Origin: an uncultured Methanobrevibacter sp. | GTDB taxonomy: Archaea > Methanobacteriota > Methanobacteria > Methanobacteriales > Methanobacteriaceae | Assembly (NCBI GenBank): GCA_900318035.1 | Contig: ONJC01000009.1 | Coordinates: forward strand, 1-64,000 | Length of the DNA stretch: 64,000 nt | Direction of reading: 5' to 3' | Shown here: positions 8,676 through 19,002 of the stretch, in pieces | Numbering within the stretch: position 1 is the stretch's first letter | Layout: each line of letters begins with the position of its first letter | Program-made: the position numbers and the translations under genes | The notes under the pieces: generated by a model | What the model was told of the DNA's origin: nothing | The model's input: only the letters and a program-made list of their open reading frames with translations | Databases searched by the model: none

Positions 8676-9359
8676 CTAATCATCTCTGGTAACTTTAAGT
8701 CTTTCAGATCCACGGTATGACTCGACATTGACTTTAAGCTCTTTTAAGTATTGTTTTGTATGGGTCTTATCGCCATGAAGCATGATTTCACCCAAGTCCT
8801 CAGTTGTATTAACATCCAATGCCATGAAAAATGAATCGTGAACCTGAGGATTTAGCTTTTTCCTTTCGGCAACCTGAACATGCTTTTTGTAGCTGAATCC
8901 TTCAAATTGGGTGTGGATTGCCATAGGTTTCATTATAATCATATTTGTTCCGCCACCTTTTGATGGAACAATGATGAAATCCAGGTTTTTGCCTGCATCA
9001 ATCAGCATTTTAATGTTTGTTTTTCCAATCAGGGGGATGTCTGAGGGAACGATAATGATTTTTCTTGTCTTTCCCTTGCATAATTTCATTGCCTGTGTAA
9101 GGGCCTTGTTCAGATTGGAATTTTCGTTTTCAAGAATGGTGTTCACATTTAAACTTTCAGCATAGCTTAATATGTCATTGTCACGGCTGATAATAAATAT
9201 TTTGTCCACATATTTCTTTAGAGTGTCTGTTACATCATGAAGCATTGCCTTTAAGAGTTTTTCCCTTTCTTCTTCTGATAAAAATGGAGAAAGTCTGGTT
9301 TTTGCATTTTTGAATGTGGTAACTGGAATAATCGCGTATATGTTATCCATTTTAATCAC
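8676..9359 (-). CDS. cofC: 2-phospho-L-lactate guanylyltransferase
   Basis: CofC activates 2-phospholactate (or phosphoenolpyruvate) with GTP as a step in building coenzyme F420, the hydride carrier of methanogenesis. The 227-residue protein opens with IIPVTTFKNAKTRLSPFLS, the nucleotide-binding start of the family, and has VPSDIPLIG at the metal site. It begins at the base after the proS stop and ends at the base before the thiD start, so the three genes are tightly coupled. The presence of cofC supports a methanogen or other F420-using host. Confidence 0.93.
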   Translation of the reverse strand: MIKMDNIYAIIPVTTFKNAKTRLSPFLSEEEREKLLKAMLHDVTDTLKKYVDKIFIISRDNDILSYAESLNVNTILENENSNLNKALTQAMKLCKGKTRKIIIVPSDIPLIGKTNIKMLIDAGKNLDFIIVPSKGGGTNMIIMKPMAIHTQFEGFSYKKHVQVAERKKLNPQVHDSFFMALDVNTTEDLGEIMLHGDKTHTKQYLKELKVNVESYRGSERLKVTRDD

Positions 9360-10763
9360 TTAATATGTTTTAGCTATCAAAGCAATGTATTTGGCATCTT
9401 CGCCACTTGCTATGCATTTGCCTTCGGATACCTCTTCATGAATTCCTAAAATGTCATAGCCAGTTTTTTCTTCAATTTCTTTTCCTACTGCTTCATCTCC
9501 ACTCCAGTAGAATTTGACAACATTTCCGGCTTCAACAAGCTCTGAAATTTCATTGACATCTTCAGTGAATTTGACATGTTCTGCCTGGAAATCCCATGCT
9601 ATTTTAGAGAGGTTTTCGTCGGATTTTTCAAGAAGATCAATGACATTGCTGGCCAGTGACTCATCCAAAGCAAGCTCTATTTTTTTTCCTTCATCCCTTC
9701 TCATTGCAATGGTGATATTGTTCTGCAAGTCTCTAGGACCAAGTTCAAGCTTAAGTGGGGTTCCTTTGAGTTCCCAATCATTGAATTTTTTACCAGGTCT
9801 GATGTCTCTGTCATCGATATTTACTCTGATTCCTGCTTCTTCCAGCTGTTCCTTGATTTCTGAGCATTTTGCCAATACTTCCTCTTTTCCTTTCTTGAAT
9901 AAAATCGGAATTATGGTTACCTGATTCGGTGATACTTTAGGTGGTAGTCTAAGTCCTTTTTCGTCTCCATGAATTCCAATGACGGAAGCTATTACTCTAT
10001 CGGATACGCCTGCACAGGTCTGATAAACCAGTTTGTGTTCTCCGTCCTTATCTTCAAAGGTAATGTCAAAGGTTTTTGCAAAAGTCTGACCTAAATTGTG
10101 GATTGTACCAATCTGCAGGGTTTTTCCGTTAGGCATAATCACATCAAATGCCATAGTATAATCAGAACCTGGGAATTTGTCCCATTCAGGTCTTTTGGAA
10201 ATTAAGTATGGAATTCCCAAATCATCAAAAAACTCTTTATACATTTCAATAAAGTCTTGAATCTGCTCATCAGATTCCTCTTTGGTTGCATGTGCAGTAT
10301 GAGCCTCTTTAAATGTGGTAATCTCACGAACACGTATTAACGGCCGGGTATGTTTTGTTTCATATCTGAATGTATTGACGATTTGATACATTTTAATTGG
10401 AAGATCAATATGTGTTCTAATCCATAATGAATACATAGGATAAATTGCAGTTTCACTGGTTGGTCTCAGGGCCAATTTTTCATTTAATGGAGTTTGTCCC
10501 CCTTGGGTAACCCAGTATACCTCATCTTCAAATCCTTTAACATGTATTCCTTCCTTTGCAAGTTCTGTTTCAGGAACAAGCATAGGGAATAGAACTTCAT
10601 CATGGTCTTTATCTAATAGCTTTTTGATTATATTCATTGAGTGCTTTCTTATTTGGAATCCATATGGCCTCCATACGGCCATTCCCTTAATAGGATATCT
10701 TGAATCAGTTATATCTGCATTTTCTAAAATATCATGAAACCATTCGTCAAAATTTTCCACCAT
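9360..10763 (-). CDS. proS: Prolyl-tRNA synthetase, archaeal/eukaryotic type
   Basis: A 467-residue class II synthetase that charges tRNA-Pro. Motif 2 is visible around [31 protein letters not shown] sequence (split: [13 protein letters not shown], then [11 protein letters not shown]), and motif 3 near the proline pocket follows [15 protein letters not shown]. It has no bacterial editing insertion and ends in the archaeal C-terminal zinc-type domain ending IALIAKTY. It is the first gene of the proS-cofC-thiD unit and is divergent from egsA, sharing a 116-base AT-rich promoter gap. Confidence 0.93.
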   Translation of the reverse strand: MVENFDEWFHDILENADITDSRYPIKGMAVWRPYGFQIRKHSMNIIKKLLDKDHDEVLFPMLVPETELAKEGIHVKGFEDEVYWVTQGGQTPLNEKLALRPTSETAIYPMYSLWIRTHIDLPIKMYQIVNTFRYETKHTRPLIRVREITTFKEAHTAHATKEESDEQIQDFIEMYKEFFDDLGIPYLISKRPEWDKFPGSDYTMAFDVIMPNGKTLQIGTIHNLGQTFAKTFDITFEDKDGEHKLVYQTCAGVSDRVIASVIGIHGDEKGLRLPPKVSPNQVTIIPILFKKGKEEVLAKCSEIKEQLEEAGIRVNIDDRDIRPGKKFNDWELKGTPLKLELGPRDLQNNITIAMRRDEGKKIELALDESLASNVIDLLEKSDENLSKIAWDFQAEHVKFTEDVNEISELVEAGNVVKFYWSGDEAVGKEIEEKTGYDILGIHEEVSEGKCIASGEDAKYIALIAKTY

Positions 10764-10891
10764 ATCACCTAAATAATTTTTTTATAATGTTAAATAATCT
10801 GTTTTTAATAGCTATTAAATATATTCAAAGAAAGTTATTTATAATTATTTTATACATATATATTAATGAATAATTCAATATGGGAGATATT

Positions 10892-11935
10892 ATGAGTAAT
10901 AGGAAAATACAAATGCCTCGTGAAGTTTACATTGATCCGGGTATTATAAAGGATACCGGAGAGATATGTAAATCTCTGCATTTAGATAAAAAGATTTTGA
11001 TTGTTACTGGTTCCCATACCTATGATGTGGGTGCGGTTCCGGCAATTGAAAGTCTTGAAAAGGACGATATTGGGTATGATGTAATTAAGGTCAACGGAGC
11101 ATCTGCCGATTCAATATCTGAAGTCGAAGAATTGATTACACCTGATACCACAGTTTTGGGTATTGGCGGTGGAAAAGTCATTGATGTTGCCAAACTGTCT
11201 TCATTCAATCAGGGCGTATACTTTGTATCCATGCCGACAACAGCTTCACACGACGGTATTGTATCTCCTATGGCATCAATCAAAAATCCTGATACTTCAA
11301 TATCTGTTGCCGCTCACTCTCCAATAGCTGTTATTGCCGATTCTGAAGTTCTTGCACAGTCCCCATTCAGACTGTTGGCTGCAGGATGTGCTGATTTAAT
11401 AGCTAATTTCACAGCAATCAAGGATTGGGAGTTGGCACACAGGCTTAAAAATGAACCATTCTCCGAATCTGCAGCGGCATTGTCCATAATGTCTGCAAAT
11501 TTAATCACTGACAATATCTCTGATATCAAGCCTAATCTTGAGCCTAGCGCAAGAATAGTCATGAAATCATTGTTCAGTGGAGGAATGGCAATCAGCATTG
11601 CAGGTTCCTCAAGGCCTGCCAGCGGATCAGAGCATTTGTTCTCACATGCCCTGGATAAAATATTGGACAAACCTGCCCTGCATGGTGAACAGTGCGGTAT
11701 AGGTACAATAATGATGATGTATCTCCACGGAGGAGACTGGAAATATATTAGGGATGCTTTAAAGGCTGTTCAAGCCCCAACCACTGCGGCTGAAATAGGC
11801 GTATGTGAAGATGACATTATCGAAGCATTGATGATGGCCAATGAAATCAGGCCGGAAAGATATACTATTTTAGGAGATAATGGAATTTCTAGGGATGCGG
11901 CTTATGAATTGGCTTACAAAACAGAGGTGATTTAA
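10892..11935 (+). CDS. egsA: sn-Glycerol-1-phosphate dehydrogenase
   Basis: This enzyme reduces dihydroxyacetone phosphate to sn-glycerol-1-phosphate, the backbone of archaeal ether lipids. It has the NAD-binding GIGGGKVIDVAKLSSF, the motif SMPTTASHDGIVSPMASI, and metal-binding histidines in SEHLFSHALD and LHGEQCGIG. An ATG also lies at 10880, but GGGAGAT at 10882-10888 makes a good ribosome-binding site for 10892, giving 347 residues. It heads a plus-strand run with UPF0179 and rpiA, with stop and start codons abutting. Confidence 0.92.
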   Translation: MSNRKIQMPREVYIDPGIIKDTGEICKSLHLDKKILIVTGSHTYDVGAVPAIESLEKDDIGYDVIKVNGASADSISEVEELITPDTTVLGIGGGKVIDVAKLSSFNQGVYFVSMPTTASHDGIVSPMASIKNPDTSISVAAHSPIAVIADSEVLAQSPFRLLAAGCADLIANFTAIKDWELAHRLKNEPFSESAAALSIMSANLITDNISDIKPNLEPSARIVMKSLFSGGMAISIAGSSRPASGSEHLFSHALDKILDKPALHGEQCGIGTIMMMYLHGGDWKYIRDALKAVQAPTTAAEIGVCEDDIIEALMMANEIRPERYTILGDNGISRDAAYELAYKTEVI

Positions 11936-12376
11936 ATGATTACACTGATTGGTAAAGAATTAGCAAAAAAAGGTCAAGAATTTGTTTATTTAGGTCCGGC
12001 TGAAGATTGCAAGGATTGTAGATTTAAATCATCTTGCATTGGAAACCTGGAAGAAAACAGAAAATATGTCATTGTTGATGTTAAGGACAATGAACAGAAA
12101 TGTCCTGTCCATGCTGAAGGCGCAGTTGTTCCGGTAGAAGTTGACAGAGCTCAAATAGATTTGCTGACCACTTCCAAAAACATTTTTGAAGGTTCAACAT
12201 TTACATTTAATGCTCCTGATTGTGATGAGGAAACTTGCCAGTTCCGTGACTTGTGTTTCCCTGAAGGTTTAATGGAAAATGACAAATGCATTGTGTTAAA
12301 TCATGAGGGAAAACATAAGGAGGAATGCAAAAAAGGTTATAATCTTAATAAACTTACTTTAGGGTTTGTGATATAA
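11936..12376 (+). CDS. UPF0179 family cysteine-rich protein
   Basis: A 146-residue archaeal protein of unknown function matching the UPF0179 pattern. It has nine cysteines (25, 28, 34, 56, 96, 101, 107, 118, 131), several in CxxC or CxxxxxC spacing, which suggests zinc or iron-sulfur binding. The start follows the egsA stop directly and its stop overlaps the rpiA start by one base, so translation is probably coupled. No catalytic motif was recognised. Confidence 0.8.
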   Translation: MITLIGKELAKKGQEFVYLGPAEDCKDCRFKSSCIGNLEENRKYVIVDVKDNEQKCPVHAEGAVVPVEVDRAQIDLLTTSKNIFEGSTFTFNAPDCDEETCQFRDLCFPEGLMENDKCIVLNHEGKHKEECKKGYNLNKLTLGFVI

Positions 12377-13062
12377 TGAAAGATGCTAGCAGTAATAATT
12401 CCGGTAAAAAGAATGCAGGTTACAAGGCTGCCGAATATGTAAAGGATGGAATGGTTTTAGGACTTGGTACAGGTTCAACAACACATTTTTTCATAGAAAA
12501 AGTGGGTATGAGAATTCGTGATGAAGGAATTAGCGTAATGGGAATTCCAACTTCATTCCAATCATTATTAATTGCAAAACAATGGAATATTCCGATAACT
12601 ACCTTAGAGGAACATGACATTGACCTGTCAGTTGACGGTGCCGATGAAGTGGACTCTGACTTCAATCTGATTAAGGGAGGAGGAGCAGCCCACACCAAGG
12701 AGAAAATAGTTGACTATGCTGCTGATGAGTTCATTGTCATTGTTGATGAATCAAAATGTGTTGAAAAGTTAGGAAATTTCCCTGTGCCTGTGGAAGTTTT
12801 ACCTGATGCGTCAAGAATGGTCATAAAGGCTCTGGAAGATATGGGAGCTAGCTGTCAAATCAGAATGGCCCAAAGAAAAGACGGTCCTGTAATAACCGAC
12901 AACGGCAATTTTGTCATCGATGCCAAATTCGATGAAATTGAATCTCCTGCCCATCTGGAAATTGATTTGAATGCAATTCCGGGAGTTGTGGAAAATGGAA
13001 TATTTTCACAGATGGTTGATAAGGTCATTGTCGGGACCGATGACGGAACCAAAGAATTGTAA
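12376..13062 (+). CDS. rpiA: Ribose-5-phosphate isomerase A
   Basis: RpiA interconverts ribose-5-phosphate and ribulose-5-phosphate. The 228-residue sequence contains the phosphate loop [11 protein letters not shown], the catalytic region SVDGADEVD and [11 protein letters not shown], and [10 protein letters not shown]. These are diagnostic of the A-type enzyme. The ATG overlaps the last base of the UPF0179 stop. In methanogens it feeds ribose to nucleotide synthesis, since an oxidative pentose pathway is normally absent. Confidence 0.93.
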   Translation: MKDASSNNSGKKNAGYKAAEYVKDGMVLGLGTGSTTHFFIEKVGMRIRDEGISVMGIPTSFQSLLIAKQWNIPITTLEEHDIDLSVDGADEVDSDFNLIKGGGAAHTKEKIVDYAADEFIVIVDESKCVEKLGNFPVPVEVLPDASRMVIKALEDMGASCQIRMAQRKDGPVITDNGNFVIDAKFDEIESPAHLEIDLNAIPGVVENGIFSQMVDKVIVGTDDGTKEL

Positions 13063-13071
13063 GGTGGTTTG

Positions 13072-13290
13072 ATGCCAATTCCATATGGAGGAGTTCCGGA
13101 TTTAAGGGACATAGGATATAAGATAGCCATATTGTTAGGAGCTATAATTGTAATATATGGTGTGTTATGGCTGTTGGCGGAATTAAAAGTCATTCCGACA
13201 ATATTTTTTGCAATATTCCCACAGATAGTTTTAATTCTAGTTGGAATATTTATAATATATTATGCATATTCTAAAAGGAATATGTATTAA
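13072..13290 (+). CDS. Small two-helix membrane protein
   Basis: A 72-residue protein from the ATG at 13072; a TTG three bases earlier is in frame but AGGTGG at 13062-13067 suits the ATG. The N-terminus has PIPYGGVPDLRD, then two hydrophobic helices (about residues 17-37 and 43-64) and a short basic tail. It is the last gene of the egsA run, ten bases after rpiA. Function unknown. Confidence 0.65.
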   Translation: MPIPYGGVPDLRDIGYKIAILLGAIIVIYGVLWLLAELKVIPTIFFAIFPQIVLILVGIFIIYYAYSKRNMY

Positions 13291-13318
13291 TCTTATTTTT
13301 TTAAAAAAAGAAAAATTA

Positions 13319-13342
13319 AAAGAGATTAGTTAAAATCTCTTT
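13319..13342 (-). terminator. Hairpin between convergent genes
   Basis: AAAGAGATT (13319-13327) pairs with AATCTCTTT (13334-13342). Read on the minus strand it is followed by a T-rich tract, so it can end transcription of the adhesin whose stop it overlaps; it may also serve the plus-strand gene. Confidence 0.65.
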
Positions 13343-16307
13343 ATTTTATTGTTATTTTTGGTTTAACTGTTTTTCCGCTGTAGTAGCTATTGCCTGCAAA
13401 TTTGACTTTTGCGGTGTATTTGCCTTTTTTGGTTAATTTGGTAATCTTAAATGTTGCTTTACCATTTGTTTTGGTGGTTGCTTTGTAAGTTTTACCTTTA
13501 ACTTTAAGTGTAACTTTTGCTTTTGCAATTGCTTTTCCAGATTTTGATTTTAAGGTCACGGCATATTTTTTGATTTTTGTACTGGCCTTAAATGTCTTTT
13601 TGGAAGCGGTTAATTTGGAAACTTCTTTGGTAATTTTAATGGTTGCAGTTTTGTTTGCTGCTTTAGATTCATCATCACCTGCAAAGTTTACATTCACTTT
13701 TTTAGATCCGGTTTTTGTTGCTTTTAGTTTTACGCTAGCTACTCCCTTATCGTTAGTAGTTGCATTATATGTTTTGCCGTTAAATGTGATTGTAACATTT
13801 TTGTTAGCTAAAGCATTTCCGTTACTGTCTTTTAGGGTAACTGAATATTTATATCCGGATTTAATTGTTTTTAAGTATGTTGTTTTACTTGAAGCTGTTA
13901 TTACACTATCTGCTCTGTCGTCACTGACTGTTATTGGTGCAACAGTATTTCCTGCTTTATTGTAATAATCGCTAGAGGTATGAACTGTAGCGGTATAATT
14001 GCCTTCAGGCAAGTCAACATTTACTGAAGCCACGCCATTTGCATCTGTAGTGCCGGTAAACTCTTCATCTCCAGCTGTGACTGTGACAGTTTTGTTCACA
14101 ATCGCTTTGCCTTTATTGTCTTTTAAAGTCACATTCATTGAACCTTTGTATCCGACAGCAGCGTCTGATACAGTTAAGTTTACAGCTTGTGAATCTTTGT
14201 ATGTGCCCTGTACATTTTCAGCACTTTGGTACCTGTTTTCACCTTGAACCAGATAGAATTCGAAAGTAGGTGGGAACGGTAATTTATCAGGTTTGTAAGC
14301 ATTTTTGCCGATGGTTACGTCATGATATCCTCCACCGAGTAAAATAGCAATTCTGCTTCCGCTTAAAGTGTTGTTGAATATGGTTTCATTGTATGATCCG
14401 TAACAGGTAATGGAACTGATTTTTGAGTTTAAAATGGTATTTCCATATACTTTGTGTCCATAGGAGTGTAAAAGATAAACTCCTTCTTTAGCACCGGATA
14501 CAGTATTGTTGAATACAGTAACTCCAAATCCAGCAGGGAATCTCACATCAATTCCATGGTTTTTAGCGTTAGTTATTGTATTGTTGACAATAATGGATTG
14601 TTTGGATCCGAAACAGATTATACCTGTTGTGTATTGGTCTTTAACAATATTGTTGGTAATAATAGAATTTGGACATCCTCTCTGTTGATATCCAACAAAA
14701 ATACCCCATGATGCACCATTAATGTGACAGCCTGTGACTGTAAGGTTTTTGCTGTTTTCAGCGTAGATGCATGCGGTTGTATATGCAGGTCCATTCGGTT
14801 TGTTTAAATCATATGCAGGATAGTTTCCGATTATGTTTAAGTTGCTGACAACAGCACCAGTGTTATTCACTGAATATAATACTGAACGGTAGGTAATTGC
14901 ATATCCTGACTCATTAGTCTGTTTGGTGATTTTTTCAGGAATCTTATTGATGTCAGTTGTATTCAATCCTTTTAATGTTGCGTTGTTTCCAAATATTTTA
15001 ATGTTTTTGTCAATGTAGATGCAGATGTCTTCAAATACGGCATTTTTCTCAAAACTTAATGTGTCTCCATTTTTCATTCCGTTGATTTTTTCTTGGATTT
15101 GTGCATTGGTCATTCCTGAAGAAATTTCAACGACAGTGCCTGTTTCTTTAAGGATTGTATTATAGTCTATGTTAATGTCTTCGGGAGTTTCAATTCCTTT
15201 ATATTCCACATAGGTGACATTGGTTAAACTGCTGTCAGAATGAGTTCCCATCATTGAATCGATGCTTGCATAGTCTCCTTTTGCTTCACCAACGTAAAAT
15301 ACGAATGATGGTGGCATTGGTAATGTGTCTAATTTCCATTCATTTGCACCGATAGTGATATTGTTATATCCGGTATATGCTCCTCCAACAGGCTGCCCTC
15401 CACCTAAAAGAACACCAATTCTGGAGTTGTATAATTTGTTGTCTTTAATGGTAATGTGGCTAGCGCCGCAACAGGTGATTGAACTTAATGTACAATTGAC
15501 AATTGTGTTTCCGGTTACAACATGTTTTGCAGAGTGCAATAAATAGATTCCTTCTTTAGAGCCGATTACTGTGTTGTTTAAAACTTTCACGTTTGGTCCA
15601 ACACCATGCCTTACATCGATACCATGGTTTTTGGCATTGGTTACTGTGTTGTTCCTTATAACTGTTCTAGGTGATTGGAAGTTTAAGATTCCTGTGATGC
15701 CCTGATTTTTAACATCATTGTTTTCGATTATTCCATCAGCACAGTTTTGGAACCAGATTCCCCAGGAACAGCCTTCAATTTCGGTGTTTGTAATTGTTGT
15801 TTTGTTTGAGAAATAATTGTAGATTACACAGTTGCTGTATCTTGCATCAGCTCCTTTGTCTGTTCCACTGTTTGCACCTGCAACAATATTTATGTCTTTT
15901 AAAACGAGACCATTTGTTTTAAGGATATATAATGTGGCAAGATTTGTAATGGCATATCCTCCTTCGGAGGTCTTGTTCATGATAATGTCAGGTGTGGTGT
16001 TTGCGGAAGGCCTATCATAACCGTATAATGTAGAGCCGTTTCCGTTGATTGTAATGCTTTTGTTTACGTATAGACAGATGTCCTTATATTCTCCAGTCTG
16101 GAAATTTAAAGTGTCTCCGTCATTCAAACTGTTTATCTTTGTTTGAATTTGATCATTGGTGTCTGTAGTTTCAATTGTTATTTCTGAAGCGGATAGTAAA
16201 TTATCTGTAGTTCCAGTATCTGTTGAGTTTTCTGCAGATACTGCAGTTGCACTTAAAAAAACAATTAATACTAACAGAAATGATAATATTAAACTCTTTT
16301 TATTCAT
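13341..16307 (-). CDS. Secreted adhesin-like protein, double beta-helix plus Ig-like domains
   Basis: A signal peptide (MNKKSLILSFLLVLIVFLSA, cleavage near SAE) leads into two parallel beta-helix blocks, about residues 45-370 and 395-670, each with repeated phrases such as TNAKNHGIDVR and NTVxGxKEGxYLLHS. Then come about four Ig-like (Big-type) domains with VTLKDxxGKAxxNKxVT patterns; the last two are very rich in Lys and Thr. There is no membrane anchor; the basic C-terminus may hold it to the cell wall, which is inference. I use the ATG at 16307 (988 residues) because GAGAGGAAA precedes it; an upstream in-frame ATG at 16337 has no such site and would disrupt the signal peptide. The two beta-helix blocks look like an internal duplication. 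Confidence 0.85.
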   Translation of the reverse strand: MNKKSLILSFLLVLIVFLSATAVSAENSTDTGTTDNLLSASEITIETTDTNDQIQTKINSLNDGDTLNFQTGEYKDICLYVNKSITINGNGSTLYGYDRPSANTTPDIIMNKTSEGGYAITNLATLYILKTNGLVLKDINIVAGANSGTDKGADARYSNCVIYNYFSNKTTITNTEIEGCSWGIWFQNCADGIIENNDVKNQGITGILNFQSPRTVIRNNTVTNAKNHGIDVRHGVGPNVKVLNNTVIGSKEGIYLLHSAKHVVTGNTIVNCTLSSITCCGASHITIKDNKLYNSRIGVLLGGGQPVGGAYTGYNNITIGANEWKLDTLPMPPSFVFYVGEAKGDYASIDSMMGTHSDSSLTNVTYVEYKGIETPEDINIDYNTILKETGTVVEISSGMTNAQIQEKINGMKNGDTLSFEKNAVFEDICIYIDKNIKIFGNNATLKGLNTTDINKIPEKITKQTNESGYAITYRSVLYSVNNTGAVVSNLNIIGNYPAYDLNKPNGPAYTTACIYAENSKNLTVTGCHINGASWGIFVGYQQRGCPNSIITNNIVKDQYTTGIICFGSKQSIIVNNTITNAKNHGIDVRFPAGFGVTVFNNTVSGAKEGVYLLHSYGHKVYGNTILNSKISSITCYGSYNETIFNNTLSGSRIAILLGGGYHDVTIGKNAYKPDKLPFPPTFEFYLVQGENRYQSAENVQGTYKDSQAVNLTVSDAAVGYKGSMNVTLKDNKGKAIVNKTVTVTAGDEEFTGTTDANGVASVNVDLPEGNYTATVHTSSDYYNKAGNTVAPITVSDDRADSVITASSKTTYLKTIKSGYKYSVTLKDSNGNALANKNVTITFNGKTYNATTNDKGVASVKLKATKTGSKKVNVNFAGDDESKAANKTATIKITKEVSKLTASKKTFKASTKIKKYAVTLKSKSGKAIAKAKVTLKVKGKTYKATTKTNGKATFKITKLTKKGKYTAKVKFAGNSYYSGKTVKPKITIK

Positions 16308-16649
16308 GCTTTTCCTCTCATAATTAATTATAATCAATTACTTAATCTAATTTATAAATAAAATTCAATCGATAAGCAATCATTTTTATATTGATTTTCA
16401 TATTATTTAAATTAAAATGTCTTTAATTTTCTATATAACATTGTTAATTTAATTTTTTTGCTGCAATCAGATATATATCGCCTACATTTTCTAATATAAC
16501 TCTGTTATTTTACTTAATTTTATATATATTTAAATTCAAAGATTACATCGATAATCAATATAATATATGTTGATAATTTTTTTCAATGGAAAAATTTTTA
16601 TTTCAATTTATATTCTGATTATAAAAATAAAGTTTAGGAAGTTTCTAAC
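16308..16649. promoter_or_regulatory. Divergent promoter region between two adhesin genes
   Basis: A 342-base, very AT-rich gap with no gene. The motif ATCGATAANCAAT occurs as a direct repeat near both genes (from 16368, and from about 16544). TATA-like runs such as TTTATATAT are present but too many to choose among. Coordinated or alternating control of the two adhesins is possible but only inference. Confidence 0.4.
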
Positions 16650-18383
16650 ATGGATAAAAAGGTATTTAATATTTTTATTGTCTCATTGTTATTCTTATTC
16701 TTAGTTTCTTCAGTTAGTGCAGCTAATATTCATGATGACAATATGACTGTACTTACAGATGGTTGCAATTATCAACCTATTACTTCTGACTTATCAAATG
16801 ATGACATTCAATCAAAATTTGATAGTGCAAATGATGGGGACACCTTTGAATTTACAGGCGGTGAGTATAGGGATGTTTCTTTAATAGTAAATAAGAAATT
16901 AAACATAATTTCTAAAAATAAAAGTCTTGTTTACACATCAGGTAAATTAAATGATAATGCTAAGAGATTAGGAATAGATAAAACTTTCGGATTTTACTTT
17001 ACATCAAAATCAGCAGGCAGTACGTTGTCCGGAATAACTATCCTGGCTGACGGCAGTGACTGTGGTGTCATAGTTGATAGTGCAAAAAACGTTACTGTTA
17101 GGGATAATAATGTCCTTGGTGGAAAAAATTGCATATTGGTTAAAAATTCCGATAGAATTAATATATTCGGTAATGGTCTTTCAAAAGCCACCAACAATGG
17201 TTTACAGCTTAAGGATGTCAAAAACAGTCTTGTAAAAAATAATGAGATTTCATATAACAAATGGTCAGGCATCGAGACATCAAATATTGAATATTGCAAT
17301 ATAACCAATAATACAATTCACCATAATGACTTAAATGGTATTTCAACATTCAACAGGTCTTCTAATACTTTAATCACTCGAAACAATGTTTATGATAATA
17401 CCAATGGTGTTTATATCAATTCCACATCCACAAATGATGTTGTCAAAACAAATTCGTTAACTCATAGCCGAAAAGACCCTCGTTCATCTATGGGAGGATT
17501 CGAAACAGGAAACGGTTTCTTGTTGGGTTCAGCATTCAGAAGTTCAGGTAACTCAAAACTTGTGGTTGAATATAACTATCTTGCACACAATGAATTTTAC
17601 CAGGCTAAGAATTACTGGGAAAATGAAAATTTTGAATTGGGCCAGAACTGGTATGATTCCAATGATCCTTCAAATACATTTGTATGTCCAAGGCTTTTGG
17701 CCTCATTGATGAAATTGGATACGTTATCAATTAGTAATACGTTGTCCCTTCAGCTGAAAGACTCATCCGGAAAAGCGGTAAATGAATTTGCAACATTTCA
17801 AACAAATGTGGAAGTTGACGGGAATAAGTATACTGTGGATGTTAAAAACGGACAGGCCACTGTTGTTAAAGATTTAGACCCTACTGTAGACCATGATGTT
17901 CAAGTTGAAATTGGTGGTCAGTACTATAAATATGACTATAAGGCTTCAGGAGAAAATGGAGCAGAACAGGATTCAAAATCAACATCATCTGATGGTGAAA
18001 CAGGTTCGCAGGGTAATTCTGATGATGGGGGAACTTCTGATGTTAATGGAGGTTCCAATTACCAAGGAAATTCCCAAGGAGGAAACTCTTCCGGTTCACA
18101 TGTAACCAATTCACAAAAATCTGGAAATTATGGAACAAACAGTTCAAGCATTCCATCACAGGATACTTCAGACAATGGAAATGATGCTTTGTCCAATGGG
18201 GATTTGGATGCAGGAAACACCGGAAGTGGAGATGCTTCCAGCGAAGGAAAAGCATATGAAATTATTCCTCCAGTTACAACATCAAAAGAGCTTACAAACA
18301 CTTCAGGGCTGATAGTATTGTGCATTCTCTCAATTATGGGATGTCTTATTTATGGATACAGACGTAAGAGTGAATTCGAATAA
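16650..18383 (+). CDS. Membrane-anchored adhesin-like protein with beta-helix domain
   Basis: 577 residues. The order is signal peptide (first about 25 residues, ending SSVSAAN), a NosD-like parallel beta-helix (about 60-300) with Asn-rich turns, an Ig-like segment near 360-430, a Ser/Gly/Asn-rich linker (about 435-535), a transmembrane helix (about 550-570) and a short RRKSEFE tail. This is the layout of a surface protein held in the membrane and projecting outward. It is divergent from the 13341-16307 adhesin. Ligand unknown. Confidence 0.85.
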   Translation: MDKKVFNIFIVSLLFLFLVSSVSAANIHDDNMTVLTDGCNYQPITSDLSNDDIQSKFDSANDGDTFEFTGGEYRDVSLIVNKKLNIISKNKSLVYTSGKLNDNAKRLGIDKTFGFYFTSKSAGSTLSGITILADGSDCGVIVDSAKNVTVRDNNVLGGKNCILVKNSDRINIFGNGLSKATNNGLQLKDVKNSLVKNNEISYNKWSGIETSNIEYCNITNNTIHHNDLNGISTFNRSSNTLITRNNVYDNTNGVYINSTSTNDVVKTNSLTHSRKDPRSSMGGFETGNGFLLGSAFRSSGNSKLVVEYNYLAHNEFYQAKNYWENENFELGQNWYDSNDPSNTFVCPRLLASLMKLDTLSISNTLSLQLKDSSGKAVNEFATFQTNVEVDGNKYTVDVKNGQATVVKDLDPTVDHDVQVEIGGQYYKYDYKASGENGAEQDSKSTSSDGETGSQGNSDDGGTSDVNGGSNYQGNSQGGNSSGSHVTNSQKSGNYGTNSSSIPSQDTSDNGNDALSNGDLDAGNTGSGDASSEGKAYEIIPPVTTSKELTNTSGLIVLCILSIMGCLIYGYRRKSEFE

Positions 18384-18439
18384 TTTTCCTTTCTTTTTTT
18401 CTTTTCTTTTATTAACTACTTTTTACAAATATTTACTCA

Positions 18440-18844
18440 ATGACAGTTAAAACAGATTCTATAAAAATCAACACTTCAAAAAACTTTGAAATTATTGACA
18501 TCACTTCCAAAATTAATGAGTTAATCGACATTAATGAGGGGATTGTATCCATTTTCTCAAGACATTCAACATCTGCCATTGTCGTTAATGAAAATGAGGC
18601 GGGGTTATTAAAGGATGTCCAGTTCACATTGGATAATTTAATCACTGACAAATATTCCTACTCTCATGATCGAATTGACAATAATGCGCGCTCACACCTG
18701 AAGTCATTTTTACTTTCTTCAAGTGAATGTTTGCCTATAAAAAATGGAAAACTTGACTTGGGCACATGGCAATCAGTATTTTTTGTTGAATTAGATGGGC
18801 CAAGACACAACAGAACAGTAACTTTGACAATGGTTGGTGAATGA
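18440..18844 (+). CDS. YjbQ family (UPF0047) protein
   Basis: A 134-residue protein of the YjbQ/UPF0047 family. It has SRHSTSAIVVNENEAGLL, the conserved HDRIDNNARSHLKS segment and LGTWQSVFFVELDGPR. Homologues show weak thiamine-phosphate synthase activity and are often annotated as secondary thiamine-phosphate synthase; the physiological role is unsettled. It starts at ATG 18440 with only a weak ribosome-binding site. A 46-residue membrane ORF begins immediately after its stop. Confidence 0.85.
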   Translation: MTVKTDSIKINTSKNFEIIDITSKINELIDINEGIVSIFSRHSTSAIVVNENEAGLLKDVQFTLDNLITDKYSYSHDRIDNNARSHLKSFLLSSSECLPIKNGKLDLGTWQSVFFVELDGPRHNRTVTLTMVGE

Positions 18845-18985
18845 TTGAAGAAATGGACAATAATTTTAATAGCTATTATAATAATTCTATTAATATTTAT
18901 ACTTGTTTTCTATAATTATGATGGCACTCATGTGCTTAACAATTATTCCCAAATGGAAACTGACATGAGAAAATTGTGGTATTAA
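18845..18985 (+). CDS. Predicted 46-residue single-helix membrane protein
   Basis: A short ORF with a TTG start at 18845, directly after the YjbQ stop and preceded by GGTGA. It encodes MKKWTIILIAIIIILLIFIL, then VFYNYDGTHVLNNYSQMETD and a short tail: one hydrophobic helix and a polar outer part. The good spacing and the clear membrane segment support a real gene, but the length is short and the composition AT-rich, so chance is possible. Confidence 0.5.
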   Translation: MKKWTIILIAIIIILLIFILVFYNYDGTHVLNNYSQMETDMRKLWY

Positions 18986-19002
18986 AAAAAGAGTGAAAGA
19001 AT

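Noticed and set aside
16367..16378. AATCGATAAGCA shared with 28294-28305 upstream of aroA
   Set aside because: Twelve bases in AT-rich sequence before unrelated genes; likely chance.
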